The position numbers and the translations under genes were made by a program. Source: Salipaludibacillus neizhouensis (GTDB lineage: Bacteria; Bacillota; Bacilli; Bacillales; Salisediminibacteriaceae). From it: a stretch of DNA of 64,000 nt. Of the stretch, positions 53,061-62,550 are shown piece after piece. The stretch is from positions 2,949,924 to 3,013,923 of the forward strand of contig NZ_KZ614146.1 of the NCBI RefSeq assembly GCF_002886185.1, written 5' to 3'. Positions within the stretch are counted from its first letter, which is position 1; each line of letters begins with the position of its first letter. The notes under the pieces are model-generated. The model was not told the DNA's origin, made no database searches, and saw only the letters and a list, made by a program, of their open reading frames with translations.

Positions 53061-54386
53061 TTATAAAAATATAGGAATGAGCAATCCCGCCAATAAGAGG
53101 ATCAAGGCTCCGCCTAGTCTTGAAGCAATTTGAGCAAAAGGCATTAATTCCATTCTCTTCGAAGCAGAAAGTACGGCAACGTCACCGGTTCCACCCATGT
53201 TCGCCATACAAAGACCAGCAGTGATAGCTGATTCAATAGGGTAGAAACCTACAAATTTACCGACAATACCAGCTCCTATCGCTGCGCCTAGTACGACAGC
53301 TCCTACAATAAGGACATATTGTATGCTTAAGGCACCTAGAACTGCATTTAAGTCTGTATAAGCTACTCCAATTCCAAAAAGTAAGGCAAGCGTAAATGTT
53401 TTTGCAACGAATTGATACCATTGACTTGCCCCGTCCACGATATTTTTTGGAATAAGGTTGAAGATTTTTGCCATTGCTACAAGAATGATCATTAGAGCAT
53501 AAGGGTGCAATGGAATAAATCCACCAAGAATGTTCCCACTTACAAAGAAAACCAATGCTGCAAGTAATCCTACGGCTAATTTTTGAATATCAAATGTTGA
53601 TTCATTCTTCTCCATTTCAAACCCTTTTATTAATTGACCGTTTCCAGTCAAAGAAGGCATTTTGTTACCAAGTTTATTTAACAAACTTGCGAATACGATC
53701 GCAAATACATTGCCAAGCGCTAAAGCTGGAACTAGCATAGAAATATAGTAGCTTGGCGGATTGCCAAGGAATTCAGAATAAACTTGTGACATAGGAACGG
53801 CTCCTGCCCCCATGCCGCCTCCCATAATTGGCAAGGTAATAACTAGAACTGCATCTTGTAGCGTAAATCCCGACAATGATCCAACGAGTGCCGCCATTCC
53901 CATCGCTACAATAACAGCACCAATGATTGGTGCAAAATAGCGGGCTCCGATTTTTACTAATATTTTTGAGTCCATTCCAAGAATGCTTCCCGTAATTAAA
54001 GCTGCAATGTAGAAGTCCAGAAAGCCTCCAGTTGTCATGAATCCATCCACAGAAGTCGTTACTGATTCTGGTAAGATACCACTGTAAACTAGATAAGCAG
54101 ATCCAAATATTGCGACAATAGCGCCTCCGCCAAGAAAATTATTTATAATAGGTGTTCGATCACCAATCCAACCAAGTGTTTCGCCTAATACGATCATCAC
54201 CAACAGACTACCAATCATGCCTGCGGGAAGATTATCGGTATATATACTAACAATCGTTAATGCTAAAATCACAGCAAACCAGATTATCGGCATATGAAAC
54301 ACTTTAACTGCCTCTTTTGATTTTATCTCATATAAAATATCTTCGTTTTTATGATTTGTAAGTAATTTTTTTGCTGCCTCTACCAT
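53061..54386 (-). CDS. 2-hydroxycarboxylate transporter family (CitS/CimH/MaeN-like)
   Basis: 441 residues, 11 hydrophobic segments. The two re-entrant GGxG loops are visible: ITLPIMGGGMGAGAVPMSQV and GLCMANMGGTGDVAVLSASK. Members move malate, citrate or lactate with Na+ or H+. ATG at 54386 follows AAGGGG by 8 nt; the frame opens earlier at 54419 without a ribosome site. The CitST-like two-component genes lie upstream in the same orientation, separated by an R2 element and a cre box, and probably control this gene. MaeN-like malate:Na+ symport is the likeliest. Confidence 0.9.
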   Translation of the reverse strand: MVEAAKKLLTNHKNEDILYEIKSKEAVKVFHMPIIWFAVILALTIVSIYTDNLPAGMIGSLLVMIVLGETLGWIGDRTPIINNFLGGGAIVAIFGSAYLVYSGILPESVTTSVDGFMTTGGFLDFYIAALITGSILGMDSKILVKIGARYFAPIIGAVIVAMGMAALVGSLSGFTLQDAVLVITLPIMGGGMGAGAVPMSQVYSEFLGNPPSYYISMLVPALALGNVFAIVFASLLNKLGNKMPSLTGNGQLIKGFEMEKNESTFDIQKLAVGLLAALVFFVSGNILGGFIPLHPYALMIILVAMAKIFNLIPKNIVDGASQWYQFVAKTFTLALLFGIGVAYTDLNAVLGALSIQYVLIVGAVVLGAAIGAGIVGKFVGFYPIESAITAGLCMANMGGTGDVAVLSASKRMELMPFAQIASRLGGALILLLAGLLIPIFL

Positions 54387-54461
54387 TTCACATTCCCCTT
54401 TCCGGAAAAGCTTTTTCATTTTTATGTCGTAAGTTTTTTTCTAGAAGGATCACCTATAAAT

Positions 54462-54475
54462 TGGAATCGCTTTCA
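54462..54475 (+). promoter_or_regulatory. cre site (13/14) upstream of the transporter gene
   Basis: TGGAATCGCTTTCA, one mismatch to TGWAANCGNTNWCA, 76 bp before the transporter start. Confidence 0.6.
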
Positions 54476-54594
54476 CTGATCTATTTATATCTTAAAGAAT
54501 GTGACCAAATTGTGAAATGTTTTGTAACTTAAAAAAGGTTTTGTAATTAAAAAAATCAACCGATTGGCTGCTTTTAAGAAAACGATCTATCTTA

Positions 54595-54752
54595 TAGAGG
54601 AAGTTCAAATAGGTATGTGCAATGGCTATAAACGCTGCTCGCCTGTTCTGAGAAAACCACTCAGAACAGGCTTAAAACAATGCAGCGGCATAGCTCATTG
54701 CTTAAAGGAGTGTCAAAAAGGTAAAAAAACTACCTTTTTGACCCTTCTCTTA
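54595..54752 (-). repeat. R2 element, copy C (158 bp)
   Basis: On the minus strand: hairpin GGGTCAAAAAGGTAG...ACCTTTTTGACAC, AAGCAATGAGC, then GCTAT..CGCTGC pairing with GCAGCG..ATAGC, a second hairpin GCCTGTTCTGAG / CTCAGAACAGGC (54641-54671), GCCATTGC, and TACCTATTTGAAC. The first hairpin starts at the stop codon of the response regulator and can end its transcript. Confidence 0.8.
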
Positions 54753-55457
54753 TAGAAATTTAGAGATGGCCGATTTATTTGATTTTTTATACGTATATAA
54801 GTAAGTTGGTCTCCCAACAGGTCCGTATGTCATTCTTTCTCCTAACACACCTATCTCATTTAGGAATTTTAAATACTTCCTCACCGATACTCTTGATATA
54901 TTACTTTTCTCCGCAACTTCATCCGTTGAAAAAGCTTCTCCTTTCAATTCTTCCATTGCATTAAAAATAACTTGTAATGTACTTTTAGAAAGCCCTTTAG
55001 GCAAAAGACTCACTCTTTTTTCTCTTTGATGAAATATTTCGGAATCAAGTACATCCTGATTTAAAGCACCTTGCTTATTTAACAAGTGAAACTTCCCTTT
55101 ATACGTAGCCAAGGAATGATGGAATCTCTCAAATTCAAATGGTTTAATTATATAGTCAACAGCGCCATTCCTTAATGCTGTCTGGATAGAATCGACGTCC
55201 GTTGCTGCGGTAATAAGGATGACATCAATATTTTGCAGTTCATTATCTCTAATATCTTTTAAAAGCTCCAAACCGTTTTTTCCAGCCATATAAATATCCA
55301 ACAATATGAGATCAATGACAGTCGTTTTTATATACTCCATCGCAGAATCAAAAGAATTAGCGATACCAACTAAATGGAATCCGTCTATTTCTTCTAAATA
55401 TTGTTTATTGAATTTTGCAACCATGGGATCATCTTCTACTATTAATACATTAATCAA
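54750..55457 (-). CDS. CitT/MalR-type response regulator
   Basis: 235 residues. Receiver domain (1-120): MINVLIVEDDPMVAKFN, phospho-acceptor Asp54 in LLDIYMAGKNG, ILITAATD and DYIIKPFEFERF. The C-terminal DNA-binding domain has STDEVAEKSNISRVSVRKYL, the winged HTH of the CitB/DcuR class. It controls uptake genes for di- or tricarboxylates. ATG at 55457 lies inside the 3' end of the kinase gene (8-bp overlap). Its stop codon coincides with the edge of the R2 element. Confidence 0.92.
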   Translation of the reverse strand: MINVLIVEDDPMVAKFNKQYLEEIDGFHLVGIANSFDSAMEYIKTTVIDLILLDIYMAGKNGLELLKDIRDNELQNIDVILITAATDVDSIQTALRNGAVDYIIKPFEFERFHHSLATYKGKFHLLNKQGALNQDVLDSEIFHQREKRVSLLPKGLSKSTLQVIFNAMEELKGEAFSTDEVAEKSNISRVSVRKYLKFLNEIGVLGERMTYGPVGRPTYLYTYKKSNKSAISKFL

Positions 55458-57075
55458 TCCCGTTCACCTCAATTTCATAGGGTATGTCCATTGTAAATAC
55501 TGTTCCTTCCCCTTGAAAAGAATCAACCGTAAAGTTACCACCCAGTTTATCCATACTGTTTTTCACAAGGAACAATCCGTAGCCTCTATTTTTCCCTTTC
55601 GTCGAAAACCCTTTTTCAAATATATGTGCTAAGTGCTGCCGTTTGATTCCAGGACCAGTATCTTCCACCTGTAATTTTAGTGATCCTTGATCATAGCTTA
55701 ACTTGACATCAATCTGGTTACTCTTACTTACCGTTAATGCTTCGATCACATTATCAATTAAATTTCCTAAAATTGTAATCAATTCGTGAGTAGTGTCACT
55801 TGATTTTGGAGACGGAATGTCCGTTTCATTTATAATGTTCAACGTTATCCCATTTTCCCTCGCATAACTAAGTTTACCGATCAGAAACCCTGCTAAAACT
55901 GGATCTTTTATGTTTCTCGTCACGATTCCTATTTCATTGTTTTTATGATCGACTAATTCGCGTATATAATGAGATAATTCTTCGTAGGACCTATTTCTAA
56001 CCAACCCGAGTATTACGTGAAACTTATTCATCACTTCATGTGATTGTGAACGAAGCGCTTCTGCATATAATTTCACACCACTTAACTGTTTAGCCATTTC
56101 ATTCACTTCTGTTTTATCTCTAAAAGTAGAAATAGCACCAATGATTTGATTATCAACAATTAATGGTGTTCGATTAACGACAAATGACATCCCATTTATC
56201 GTTAACTCTGAATCAAGTTCGGAGTTCCCGGTTTGTAACACTTCTTCTAAACCATTTCTAGGCATATACTCGGTGATTTCCATTCCTATCGGGTCGTTTT
56301 TCAGTCCTGCTTTTGCAAACAATTGTAATCCCGATTTATTAACGAGAGTAATTCTAGCATCTTTATCCACTGCAATAATACCCTCACGCACAGATTGAAG
56401 CATCGTATTTCTTTCTTCAAACGTTTTTGCGATTGTAAAAGGTTCTAATCCGTAGAGAATTTTCTTTATGTAATTAGCAATGAGTAAGGCACCGATAATC
56501 CCTGTAATGATTCCGAATAGCGATCCTATAATGAGATTTTTATGACTTTCATCCAAGGTTTGCTCTACATTTTCTAAAGAAATCCCCACAGCTACAGCGC
56601 CTAATTGCTCATTATCTTCACTCATAACCGGTGTGAATGAACGTAGAGAGGTTTCTAAAGTCCCCTTGGAAATGGAACTGTACTCCTGCCCCATTAAAGC
56701 ATTCGCTTCATCTTCTCCCTCGAATGGAAGGCCCACCAAATCAGCGTTCGGGTGAGAATAGCGAATCCCATTCATGTCCATCACGACGATAAATAGTACT
56801 CCTGAGGTCGACCTTATATCATTAGCAAACACCTGAATATTTTCGGGTGTTTCCTCTGCCAAACTTTGTTGCACCGTTTCTGATTCAGCTACAATTCTAG
56901 CTACCGTTAATGCTTTTTCTTCTTGATCATCCATAATTTGATCACTGATCGTATTGCTTACTAGAACATCTGTGATAAATAATGAAATTGCTACTACGAT
57001 AATAACAAGACATATAATAATTGAACGTAGTTTAAACCTTCTTCTCAGCAATGCATCCACACTCACTCCACTCAC
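55450..57075 (-). CDS. CitS/DcuS-type sensor histidine kinase
   Basis: 541 residues. Membrane helix near 18-40, an extracellular PAS-like (PDC) domain of ~130 residues with FIVVMDMNGIRYSHPNADLV, second helix near 180-205, cytosolic PAS (EGIIAVDKDARITLVNKSGL), then the DHp with RSQSHEVMNKFHVILGL around the phospho-His, and HATPase with DTGPGIKRQHLAHIFEKGFS and GYGLFLVKNS. It senses external citrate/malate/succinate-like acids. GTG at 57075; the ribosome site is poor, so a nearby GTG is possible. Confidence 0.9.
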   Translation of the reverse strand: MSGVSVDALLRRRFKLRSIIICLVIIVVAISLFITDVLVSNTISDQIMDDQEEKALTVARIVAESETVQQSLAEETPENIQVFANDIRSTSGVLFIVVMDMNGIRYSHPNADLVGLPFEGEDEANALMGQEYSSISKGTLETSLRSFTPVMSEDNEQLGAVAVGISLENVEQTLDESHKNLIIGSLFGIITGIIGALLIANYIKKILYGLEPFTIAKTFEERNTMLQSVREGIIAVDKDARITLVNKSGLQLFAKAGLKNDPIGMEITEYMPRNGLEEVLQTGNSELDSELTINGMSFVVNRTPLIVDNQIIGAISTFRDKTEVNEMAKQLSGVKLYAEALRSQSHEVMNKFHVILGLVRNRSYEELSHYIRELVDHKNNEIGIVTRNIKDPVLAGFLIGKLSYARENGITLNIINETDIPSPKSSDTTHELITILGNLIDNVIEALTVSKSNQIDVKLSYDQGSLKLQVEDTGPGIKRQHLAHIFEKGFSTKGKNRGYGLFLVKNSMDKLGGNFTVDSFQGEGTVFTMDIPYEIEVNGID

Positions 57076-57187
57076 CGTAAAATATCGTTAGAATCATTAT
57101 ACAATAGATTATAAATGAAGGTTGTTTTCTATAGAATGGAGCTTTAATTAGAACGAGAAGTACTTGAATCAGCTCCAAGCAACACAG

Positions 57188-57225
57188 AAAAAGACGGACC
57201 CTTTTTAACAAAAGTCCGTCTTTTT
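57188..57225. terminator. Bidirectional terminator
   Basis: AAAAAGACGGAC (57188-57199) pairs perfectly with GTCCGTCTTTTT (57214-57225). It lies between the GH42 gene 3' end and the kinase promoter; on the minus strand it ends the GH42 transcript. Confidence 0.9.
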
Positions 57226-57285
57226 CGTCGTTAAATTCATTAGTTAATCAATTTTATGAATGACTTGATTTAACTCCTTCGTTTC

Positions 57286-59283
57286 TCATCCTTTATTTAA
57301 TAACGAAAGGACTCGATATTCGTAAGGTCCAATCTCTAGTCGTCCCGCTGAAATCATCTCTTCTGTTAAACGATCCAATGCTTTGACTGGAACGGTCACA
57401 CTTCCACCTTCTCCATCCATATTGACAATCACCCACGATTGCGTGCCTTCATCATCGATTCGCGGTGCGACAATCGTTCCTTTCGTCACATCCGTTCGCA
57501 CACTTACTCCTGCTTCTGTTGCATAATGATCTATGAGTTTCATTAATAAGGAATCCCCATCTTCCTCCACAGGTAAAGAACCGATGTGAACTATTTTCCC
57601 TTTTCCAACTTTCGATTCTGTTATGAAGGCCTTTCCATCTGAGTTGCCTCCTGCAATCGTACCGACAGTCGTTTGCTCAACATGTTCAAACACCGTACTC
57701 CATAACGCTAACGGTGCTTTTTCACCAAATGCATGACCGACTGAGCCGGTTCCATCCATCGGATATGTGTACAACGCTTCGATCCCGGCGATTTCTTCAA
57801 GTTCTCCGAGTGCGGCATTTGTATGAATCGTATGCTCTTTCGTTCGTCCACCGCTTAGAGGCCCAACGATCCATGTTCCACCACTTTTCACAAAATCAAC
57901 TGCTTGCTTTCGATATTCATCTGAAATATACGGCAAGAATGGTGTAAATAATAGCTTATAGTCTTGTAAGCTTCCCTTTTCTGGAATCAAATCTCGATGA
58001 ACCCCTAAGGAGACAAAATGATTATAAAAATTCGTCACTAATGACCTGAAATTCATTTGCTGGTGAGGCTCCGTTTGAAAGAAAGCCTTTGCTTGATCCG
58101 AATACGTTATCGCGATGTCCGCTTGCTGGGGCTTTGTTGCAACCATAAATGGCTCCACTTTCTTTCTCATCTCTTCCACTTCTAAGACACTTTGAAAACC
58201 GATCGTTGGCTTCCCCCAAGCACTAATTACCGAACCATGTGGTTGCTCGCACCCTGCTCGTTGCTGTCTCCATAACCAATAACAAAAAGCTTCTCCACCT
58301 AGCGCATACGAAGCAATCGCCTCTGCTCGTAAATAACCATTTGCATGCGGACTTGCATAGCTCTCAAGCGAAGCAGCATGTGACGTGCTCGTTTCCATAA
58401 TCCAAAAGTCTCTACCTTTTTTAAAGTTACGCCACAGATCACAATTCATTAAATAGGATGCTTTATTCTCCTGTGATGCATATGTATCAAACGAAGCAAA
58501 GTCTAGATTTTGAAATAAACGTTCATTATCAACTGAAAATGGGAAATTACTATTATGAGTAATCGGGGCGTCTGAATATTGCCGAATAATTTCGGCCTGA
58601 CTATCAGAAAACTCCGCTATCTTTTCCATAGAAAACTGGCGATACATCGTACTTAATGAAGAATTATGCAAAAATGGAGCAGGACCAGGCTGTGGCACTT
58701 GATCAAACGAATGGTAATATTGACTCCAAATCTTCGTTCCCCACGCCTCATTTAGCTGTTCAATCGTTTCGTAGCGCTCCTCTAACCATTGGTGCCATAA
58801 AGTACGACATTGCTCACACATACATTCACTCACATGACATTTAAATTCGTTATCAATTTGCCAACCAATCACTCCTGGCAATGAACCAACTGCTTTGGCA
58901 ATATGTTCTGTAATCTCATTTGCTTTCTTTCGAAAGTACGGATGATTCGTACAAGCATGCTGACGCGAACCATGTCCCATTACGGTGCGGTCCTGACTGA
59001 CATACATTCGCTCAGGGTGGTTATGAGTGAACCAGATAGGAGGAGTTGGCGTCGGCGTACACATCACCGTCTCGATCCCGTTTTCATGTAGCTTATGAAC
59101 AATATCTACAAAAAAACGTATGTCGATATTTCCTTCTTCCTGCTCCATCGTATGCCAAGCGAACTCTCCCATTCGCGCTACGTTAATGCCTGCTTCTTTC
59201 ATGAGGTTAATATCCTCTTCAATCACCTTTTCATCCCAAAGCTCAGGATAATACGCTGCACCATGGTATAGCTTGTTTGCCAT
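57286..59283 (-). CDS. GH42 beta-galactosidase
   Basis: 665 residues, family length. NKLYHGAAYYPELWDEKVIE opens the barrel; GWQIDNEFKCHVSECMCEQC holds the acid/base Glu and cysteines of the GH42 zinc cluster; RDFWIMETSTSHAASLESYA holds the nucleophile Glu. The C-terminal trimerisation and beta domains follow. Cytosolic; cleaves beta-galactosides such as galactan-derived oligomers. ATG at 59283 (MANKLYHG) follows GGAGTGATACAT; a GTG three codons earlier is also possible. A cre box lies 38 bp upstream. Confidence 0.92.
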   Translation of the reverse strand: MANKLYHGAAYYPELWDEKVIEEDINLMKEAGINVARMGEFAWHTMEQEEGNIDIRFFVDIVHKLHENGIETVMCTPTPTPPIWFTHNHPERMYVSQDRTVMGHGSRQHACTNHPYFRKKANEITEHIAKAVGSLPGVIGWQIDNEFKCHVSECMCEQCRTLWHQWLEERYETIEQLNEAWGTKIWSQYYHSFDQVPQPGPAPFLHNSSLSTMYRQFSMEKIAEFSDSQAEIIRQYSDAPITHNSNFPFSVDNERLFQNLDFASFDTYASQENKASYLMNCDLWRNFKKGRDFWIMETSTSHAASLESYASPHANGYLRAEAIASYALGGEAFCYWLWRQQRAGCEQPHGSVISAWGKPTIGFQSVLEVEEMRKKVEPFMVATKPQQADIAITYSDQAKAFFQTEPHQQMNFRSLVTNFYNHFVSLGVHRDLIPEKGSLQDYKLLFTPFLPYISDEYRKQAVDFVKSGGTWIVGPLSGGRTKEHTIHTNAALGELEEIAGIEALYTYPMDGTGSVGHAFGEKAPLALWSTVFEHVEQTTVGTIAGGNSDGKAFITESKVGKGKIVHIGSLPVEEDGDSLLMKLIDHYATEAGVSVRTDVTKGTIVAPRIDDEGTQSWVIVNMDGEGGSVTVPVKALDRLTEEMISAGRLEIGPYEYRVLSLLNKG

Positions 59284-59320
59284 ATGTATCACTCCAACTT
59301 GTTTATTTTATCCCTTAAAT

Positions 59321-59334
59321 TGAATGCGCTTACT
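59321..59334. promoter_or_regulatory. cre-like CcpA site upstream of the GH42 gene
   Basis: TGAATGCGCTTACT (reverse AGTAAGCGCATTCA), 12 of 14 to the consensus. Confidence 0.5.
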
Positions 59335-59612
59335 TTATTGTGCAATTATTGATTTCAATTACATCTTAATGAACGTAATAGAGTACTAGTAATATCCATC
59401 ATTTTAAACCTTGCATTCCACATCTATTTAGAAATTTTATCATGTGCAATACATGGTGTCTAATTAAGAAAGCTCTAAAAACCTTTGATAATCAACGGAA
59501 ATGAGCTCTCATTAATTATAAAATTTCTAAATTGAATTCTTATTTTTAAAGGCTCAATTTGTCCGCAATACTCACATTGTTTATGGCAAACTAAATATGT
59601 AGGGGACGGCAG
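59335..59612. other. Gene-free stretch
   Basis: AT-rich and without frames. Apart from the start of the palindrome at its right edge, nothing is recognised. Confidence 0.3.
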
Positions 59613-59650
59613 TTAATTTATGAGGGCCCCGCGGGGCCCTCATAAATTAA
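59613..59650. repeat. 38-bp perfect palindrome with a GC core
   Basis: Two 19-bp arms (59613-59631 and 59632-59650) are exact reverse complements with no loop. The outer parts are AT (TTAATTTATGA), the core is GGGCCCCG|CGGGGCCC. The core is far more GC-rich than anything nearby. AAAAAACG follows on the right. Confidence 0.9.
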
Positions 59651-59730
59651 AAAACGCCACTTGCTAACTTCTCAAAATAACTTTAAACTCCTCGTTGGAC
59701 CAACAACGTTTGACAGGAGGATATTAGGAG

Positions 59731-59943
59731 ATGTTAGAAGTGACTCAGATAGATTATATCAGACGCGAAGTGAATCAGAAAGGCAATAATTATTCCAGTG
59801 TAGCTACCAGGGTGGAAGTAGACCCACGTACAGTAAGGAATATGCCAATCAAGAAGAGTTTGAAGTGAAGTTGCCACAAAAGAGGAGCAAGAGTGATGGA
59901 TCCAGTGAAACCTATCATAGATAAATGGCTTGGTGAAGTTTAG
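59731..59943 (+). pseudogene. IS21-family istA transposase N-terminal remnant
   Basis: ATG 59731 after TTAGGAG starts LEVTQIDYIRREVNQKGNNY, then SSVATRVEVDPRTVRN, the HTH of IS21 IstA proteins. Two frameshifts later the frame shows YANQEEFEVKLPQKR and VMDPVKPIIDKWLGEV, also IstA-like, then stops. About 70 of ~500 residues remain. Confidence 0.75.
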
Positions 59944-60144
59944 AGCCCTTCATTAACTGGGTAAAGCATATTTGGCAATTGCACTTTCAAACACTTTATT
60001 TCACTTATTGCCTTATGGCTATTCTCATATTTTTATAACTTCTGTGAAATGAAGTTTATTTTCTAGCATAATTAACTACCCCTCGTTTGATTAACCCGCT
60101 CGAAACATTTTTTGAAAACTATCACTTAATTTTTCCTCAATATG

Positions 60145-61731
60145 TTAAACCATTCCAATGACTGTATGGGAAATATCAACACTATGATGATTTACTCGTA
60201 ATAAATCATTGATAACGTCTACATAAATGGAGCTTAAACGACTGCTTTCATTTTCACCGTGATAGAAATGCTGAAACCTCAACTCCTTTTCTCTCCGCAA
60301 AATCATTGGATTCCGATTAATAACTTCCATAGCTATATTATTATCATTTTCTTCAAACGCTTTAACAGCATGAGAATAACTCTTGTAAACTTCTTTATAT
60401 AATTCATTAATTCCATTTATTTCCCATTCATTTAAACTCGATGATGCAGTCTCTAACTTAATTGTCGTATGGGCAATTTGTTGTAAAGCATCGGAAATTC
60501 CTTCTAAATCATTATTAATATAAAGGTATTTAAGACTTTCATTTGATTCTTCATCCGATAAATCTTTTTTCGTTATTTTTTGCAAGTAATGATAGTTACT
60601 TCTATATATAACATCTATTATTTTCTCAGTTTGAATAATAGATTGTCTATGACCTGCATTTCGTTCATTTAATAACATATAAAAGTCGTGAAACATCTTT
60701 TTATCTAATACGATCGCCATATGGCCCAATTCTTTTCTAACTTGAATAAGTGCCACAGTAGGAACCTCTAAACTACCTTTATCTAAGTATTTAATATGCT
60801 TTGGAGTCTTATCTTTTATAGATATTAATATAACCATCCAATCTGCAAATTTATTACAGAACGGTAACAAAATTAGCATATTAACAATGTTAAAGATTGA
60901 ATGTCCATACGCTATCTTACGTTCTATGTCCCCTCCAATCATGTCTAATACATTTACCAAAATAGGAGTTAATGGTAGAAAAAATAAAACCCCTATGACC
61001 TTAAATATGGCATGTGCAACGGCTGTCCGTTGTGCATCCTTCGAAGCATTAATGCTTGAAACTAAAGCCGTGACAACTGTTCCAATATTAGCTCCGTATA
61101 CAATGGCTATTGCAGCTTCCATCGTTAAAGACCCACTAGCTGCTAGGGTCATTGCAATGGCAATAGTCGCAGCACTATTTTGTACGATTGCCGTAAAAAC
61201 TAAAGCAATTAATATAGTGATGATAAGATTGTCCGTTAAATAGACAAAAGCACCCGCAAACTCTGGGTTCGTTTGAATTGGAAGCATTGCTTCTGTAATA
61301 ATTCCCATACCAAAAAAGACAAATCCAAATCCTAATAATATACTCCCAATAGATTTAGACGATACTAAGAAGACCAATACTCCTAAAGCAATAAATATTA
61401 AAGCATAGTCTGTTATATTAAAGGCAATTAGTTGCACTGTCACGGTTGTTCCAATCGCAGAGCCTAACATAACCCCCATCGCTTGTCGCAACGTCAGTAA
61501 ACCGGCATTTACAAAACCAACAACCATTACTGTTGCAGCGCTTGAGGATTGTAAACCAGCTGCTAACACCATTCCTGCAAAAGCTCCTAAGAATTGATTT
61601 TTCGTTACCCTACTTAGAAAGTTCTTTAAATGACTTGAAGCTGATTTTTTCAAACCCTCACTTGCGATATACATTCCATAGAGAAATATACCTAATCCAC
61701 CTAACACCCCCATAATTAATTGTACAATCAC
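60145..61731 (-). CDS. Na/Pi symporter family protein (NptA/YjbB-like) with PhoU-like tail
   Basis: 528 residues. Two inverted membrane repeats, marked by the QSSSA motif in AGLQSSSAATVMVVGFV and QNSAATIAIAMTLAASG in the second half. The last ~190 residues are a cytosolic helical PhoU-like domain. It exchanges phosphate with Na+ across the membrane. GTG at 61731 follows GGGAGAGGG. It lies 15 bp after a separate phoU-like gene and is probably co-transcribed with it. Confidence 0.9.
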   Translation of the reverse strand: MIVQLIMGVLGGLGIFLYGMYIASEGLKKSASSHLKNFLSRVTKNQFLGAFAGMVLAAGLQSSSAATVMVVGFVNAGLLTLRQAMGVMLGSAIGTTVTVQLIAFNITDYALIFIALGVLVFLVSSKSIGSILLGFGFVFFGMGIITEAMLPIQTNPEFAGAFVYLTDNLIITILIALVFTAIVQNSAATIAIAMTLAASGSLTMEAAIAIVYGANIGTVVTALVSSINASKDAQRTAVAHAIFKVIGVLFFLPLTPILVNVLDMIGGDIERKIAYGHSIFNIVNMLILLPFCNKFADWMVILISIKDKTPKHIKYLDKGSLEVPTVALIQVRKELGHMAIVLDKKMFHDFYMLLNERNAGHRQSIIQTEKIIDVIYRSNYHYLQKITKKDLSDEESNESLKYLYINNDLEGISDALQQIAHTTIKLETASSSLNEWEINGINELYKEVYKSYSHAVKAFEENDNNIAMEVINRNPMILRREKELRFQHFYHGENESSRLSSIYVDVINDLLRVNHHSVDISHTVIGMV

Positions 61732-61745
61732 TTTAAACCCTCTCC

Positions 61746-62384
61746 CTAATCATTACTTTTTTCATGTAAACGTACCACATTCACAATATGGTCAGCTCCA
61801 CGCTCAAGGTATCGATTAACCATTAATAAATGAACTAACGACTCAATTTGCTCATTGTCACGTCTCATTTCTGCCACGATAAACTTTTGATTCGCATCAA
61901 AATAACGATCTACTTCCTCCTCTTTTTCCATAATGAGTTGCTCTTGATCATTACTACTTTTTCTTAACATTTGAATACTTTCTTCCAACATTTTTGAAGT
62001 AAGACCGCTCATTTCTCTAAACACAATATATAGCTGTGATGCCTTATTAACTTTTATAAATTGGCTAATTTCAACAATATTTACAGAATGATCTCCGATT
62101 CGCTCAAGTTCACGAGAAATTCTAATCATTGTTGTTAACACTTCAAGCTCTCTTGGAAACGGAGGTTGTATTGTAATTAACTGTAAAATAGATGATTGTA
62201 TTTTATTATCAAAGTCATCTACTTTTTTATCTATCTGAATGACTTCATTCTCTATGTCTTTTTTCTCGGAAAATATCGATTCAACAGCTAAGTTCATTTC
62301 TCTGTTAACCAACTCACCCATCTTTAACATTTGTCTTTGTATATCATCAATAGCAACCGTAAAAGTTTTTAATTGTCCCTCCAT
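61746..62384 (-). CDS. PhoU-family phosphate regulator
   Basis: 212 residues, two three-helix PhoU repeats. RISRELERIGDHSVNIVEIS and NRYLERGADHIVNVVRLHE carry the E..R.GD metal-binding motif of both repeats. In this pairing it probably regulates the adjacent Na/Pi symporter rather than a Pst ABC system, which is not in the window. ATG at 62384 follows GAAGGGAG. First gene of the two-gene unit. Confidence 0.9.
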   Translation of the reverse strand: MEGQLKTFTVAIDDIQRQMLKMGELVNREMNLAVESIFSEKKDIENEVIQIDKKVDDFDNKIQSSILQLITIQPPFPRELEVLTTMIRISRELERIGDHSVNIVEISQFIKVNKASQLYIVFREMSGLTSKMLEESIQMLRKSSNDQEQLIMEKEEEVDRYFDANQKFIVAEMRRDNEQIESLVHLLMVNRYLERGADHIVNVVRLHEKSND

Positions 62385-62467
62385 TGTTTTTTTACTCCCT
62401 TCTAAAATATTAAAATCCTCATGAATATAATGCTTTATATTATCACTGCTATCAGCTGAGAACTATA

Positions 62468-62495
62468 CAAAAATAGACTAGCTTTCGCCAGTCTA
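62468..62495 (-). terminator. Terminator of the DUF5054 gene
   Basis: TAGACTAGC (62474-62482) pairs with GCCAGTCTA (62487-62495) with one mismatch; on the minus strand TTTTTG follows. Confidence 0.8.
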
Positions 62496-62550
62496 TCAAG
62501 TTTCTACTAAGTCATATTTTTCTACTGATTTATCAAAGTTCACCGTTTTT

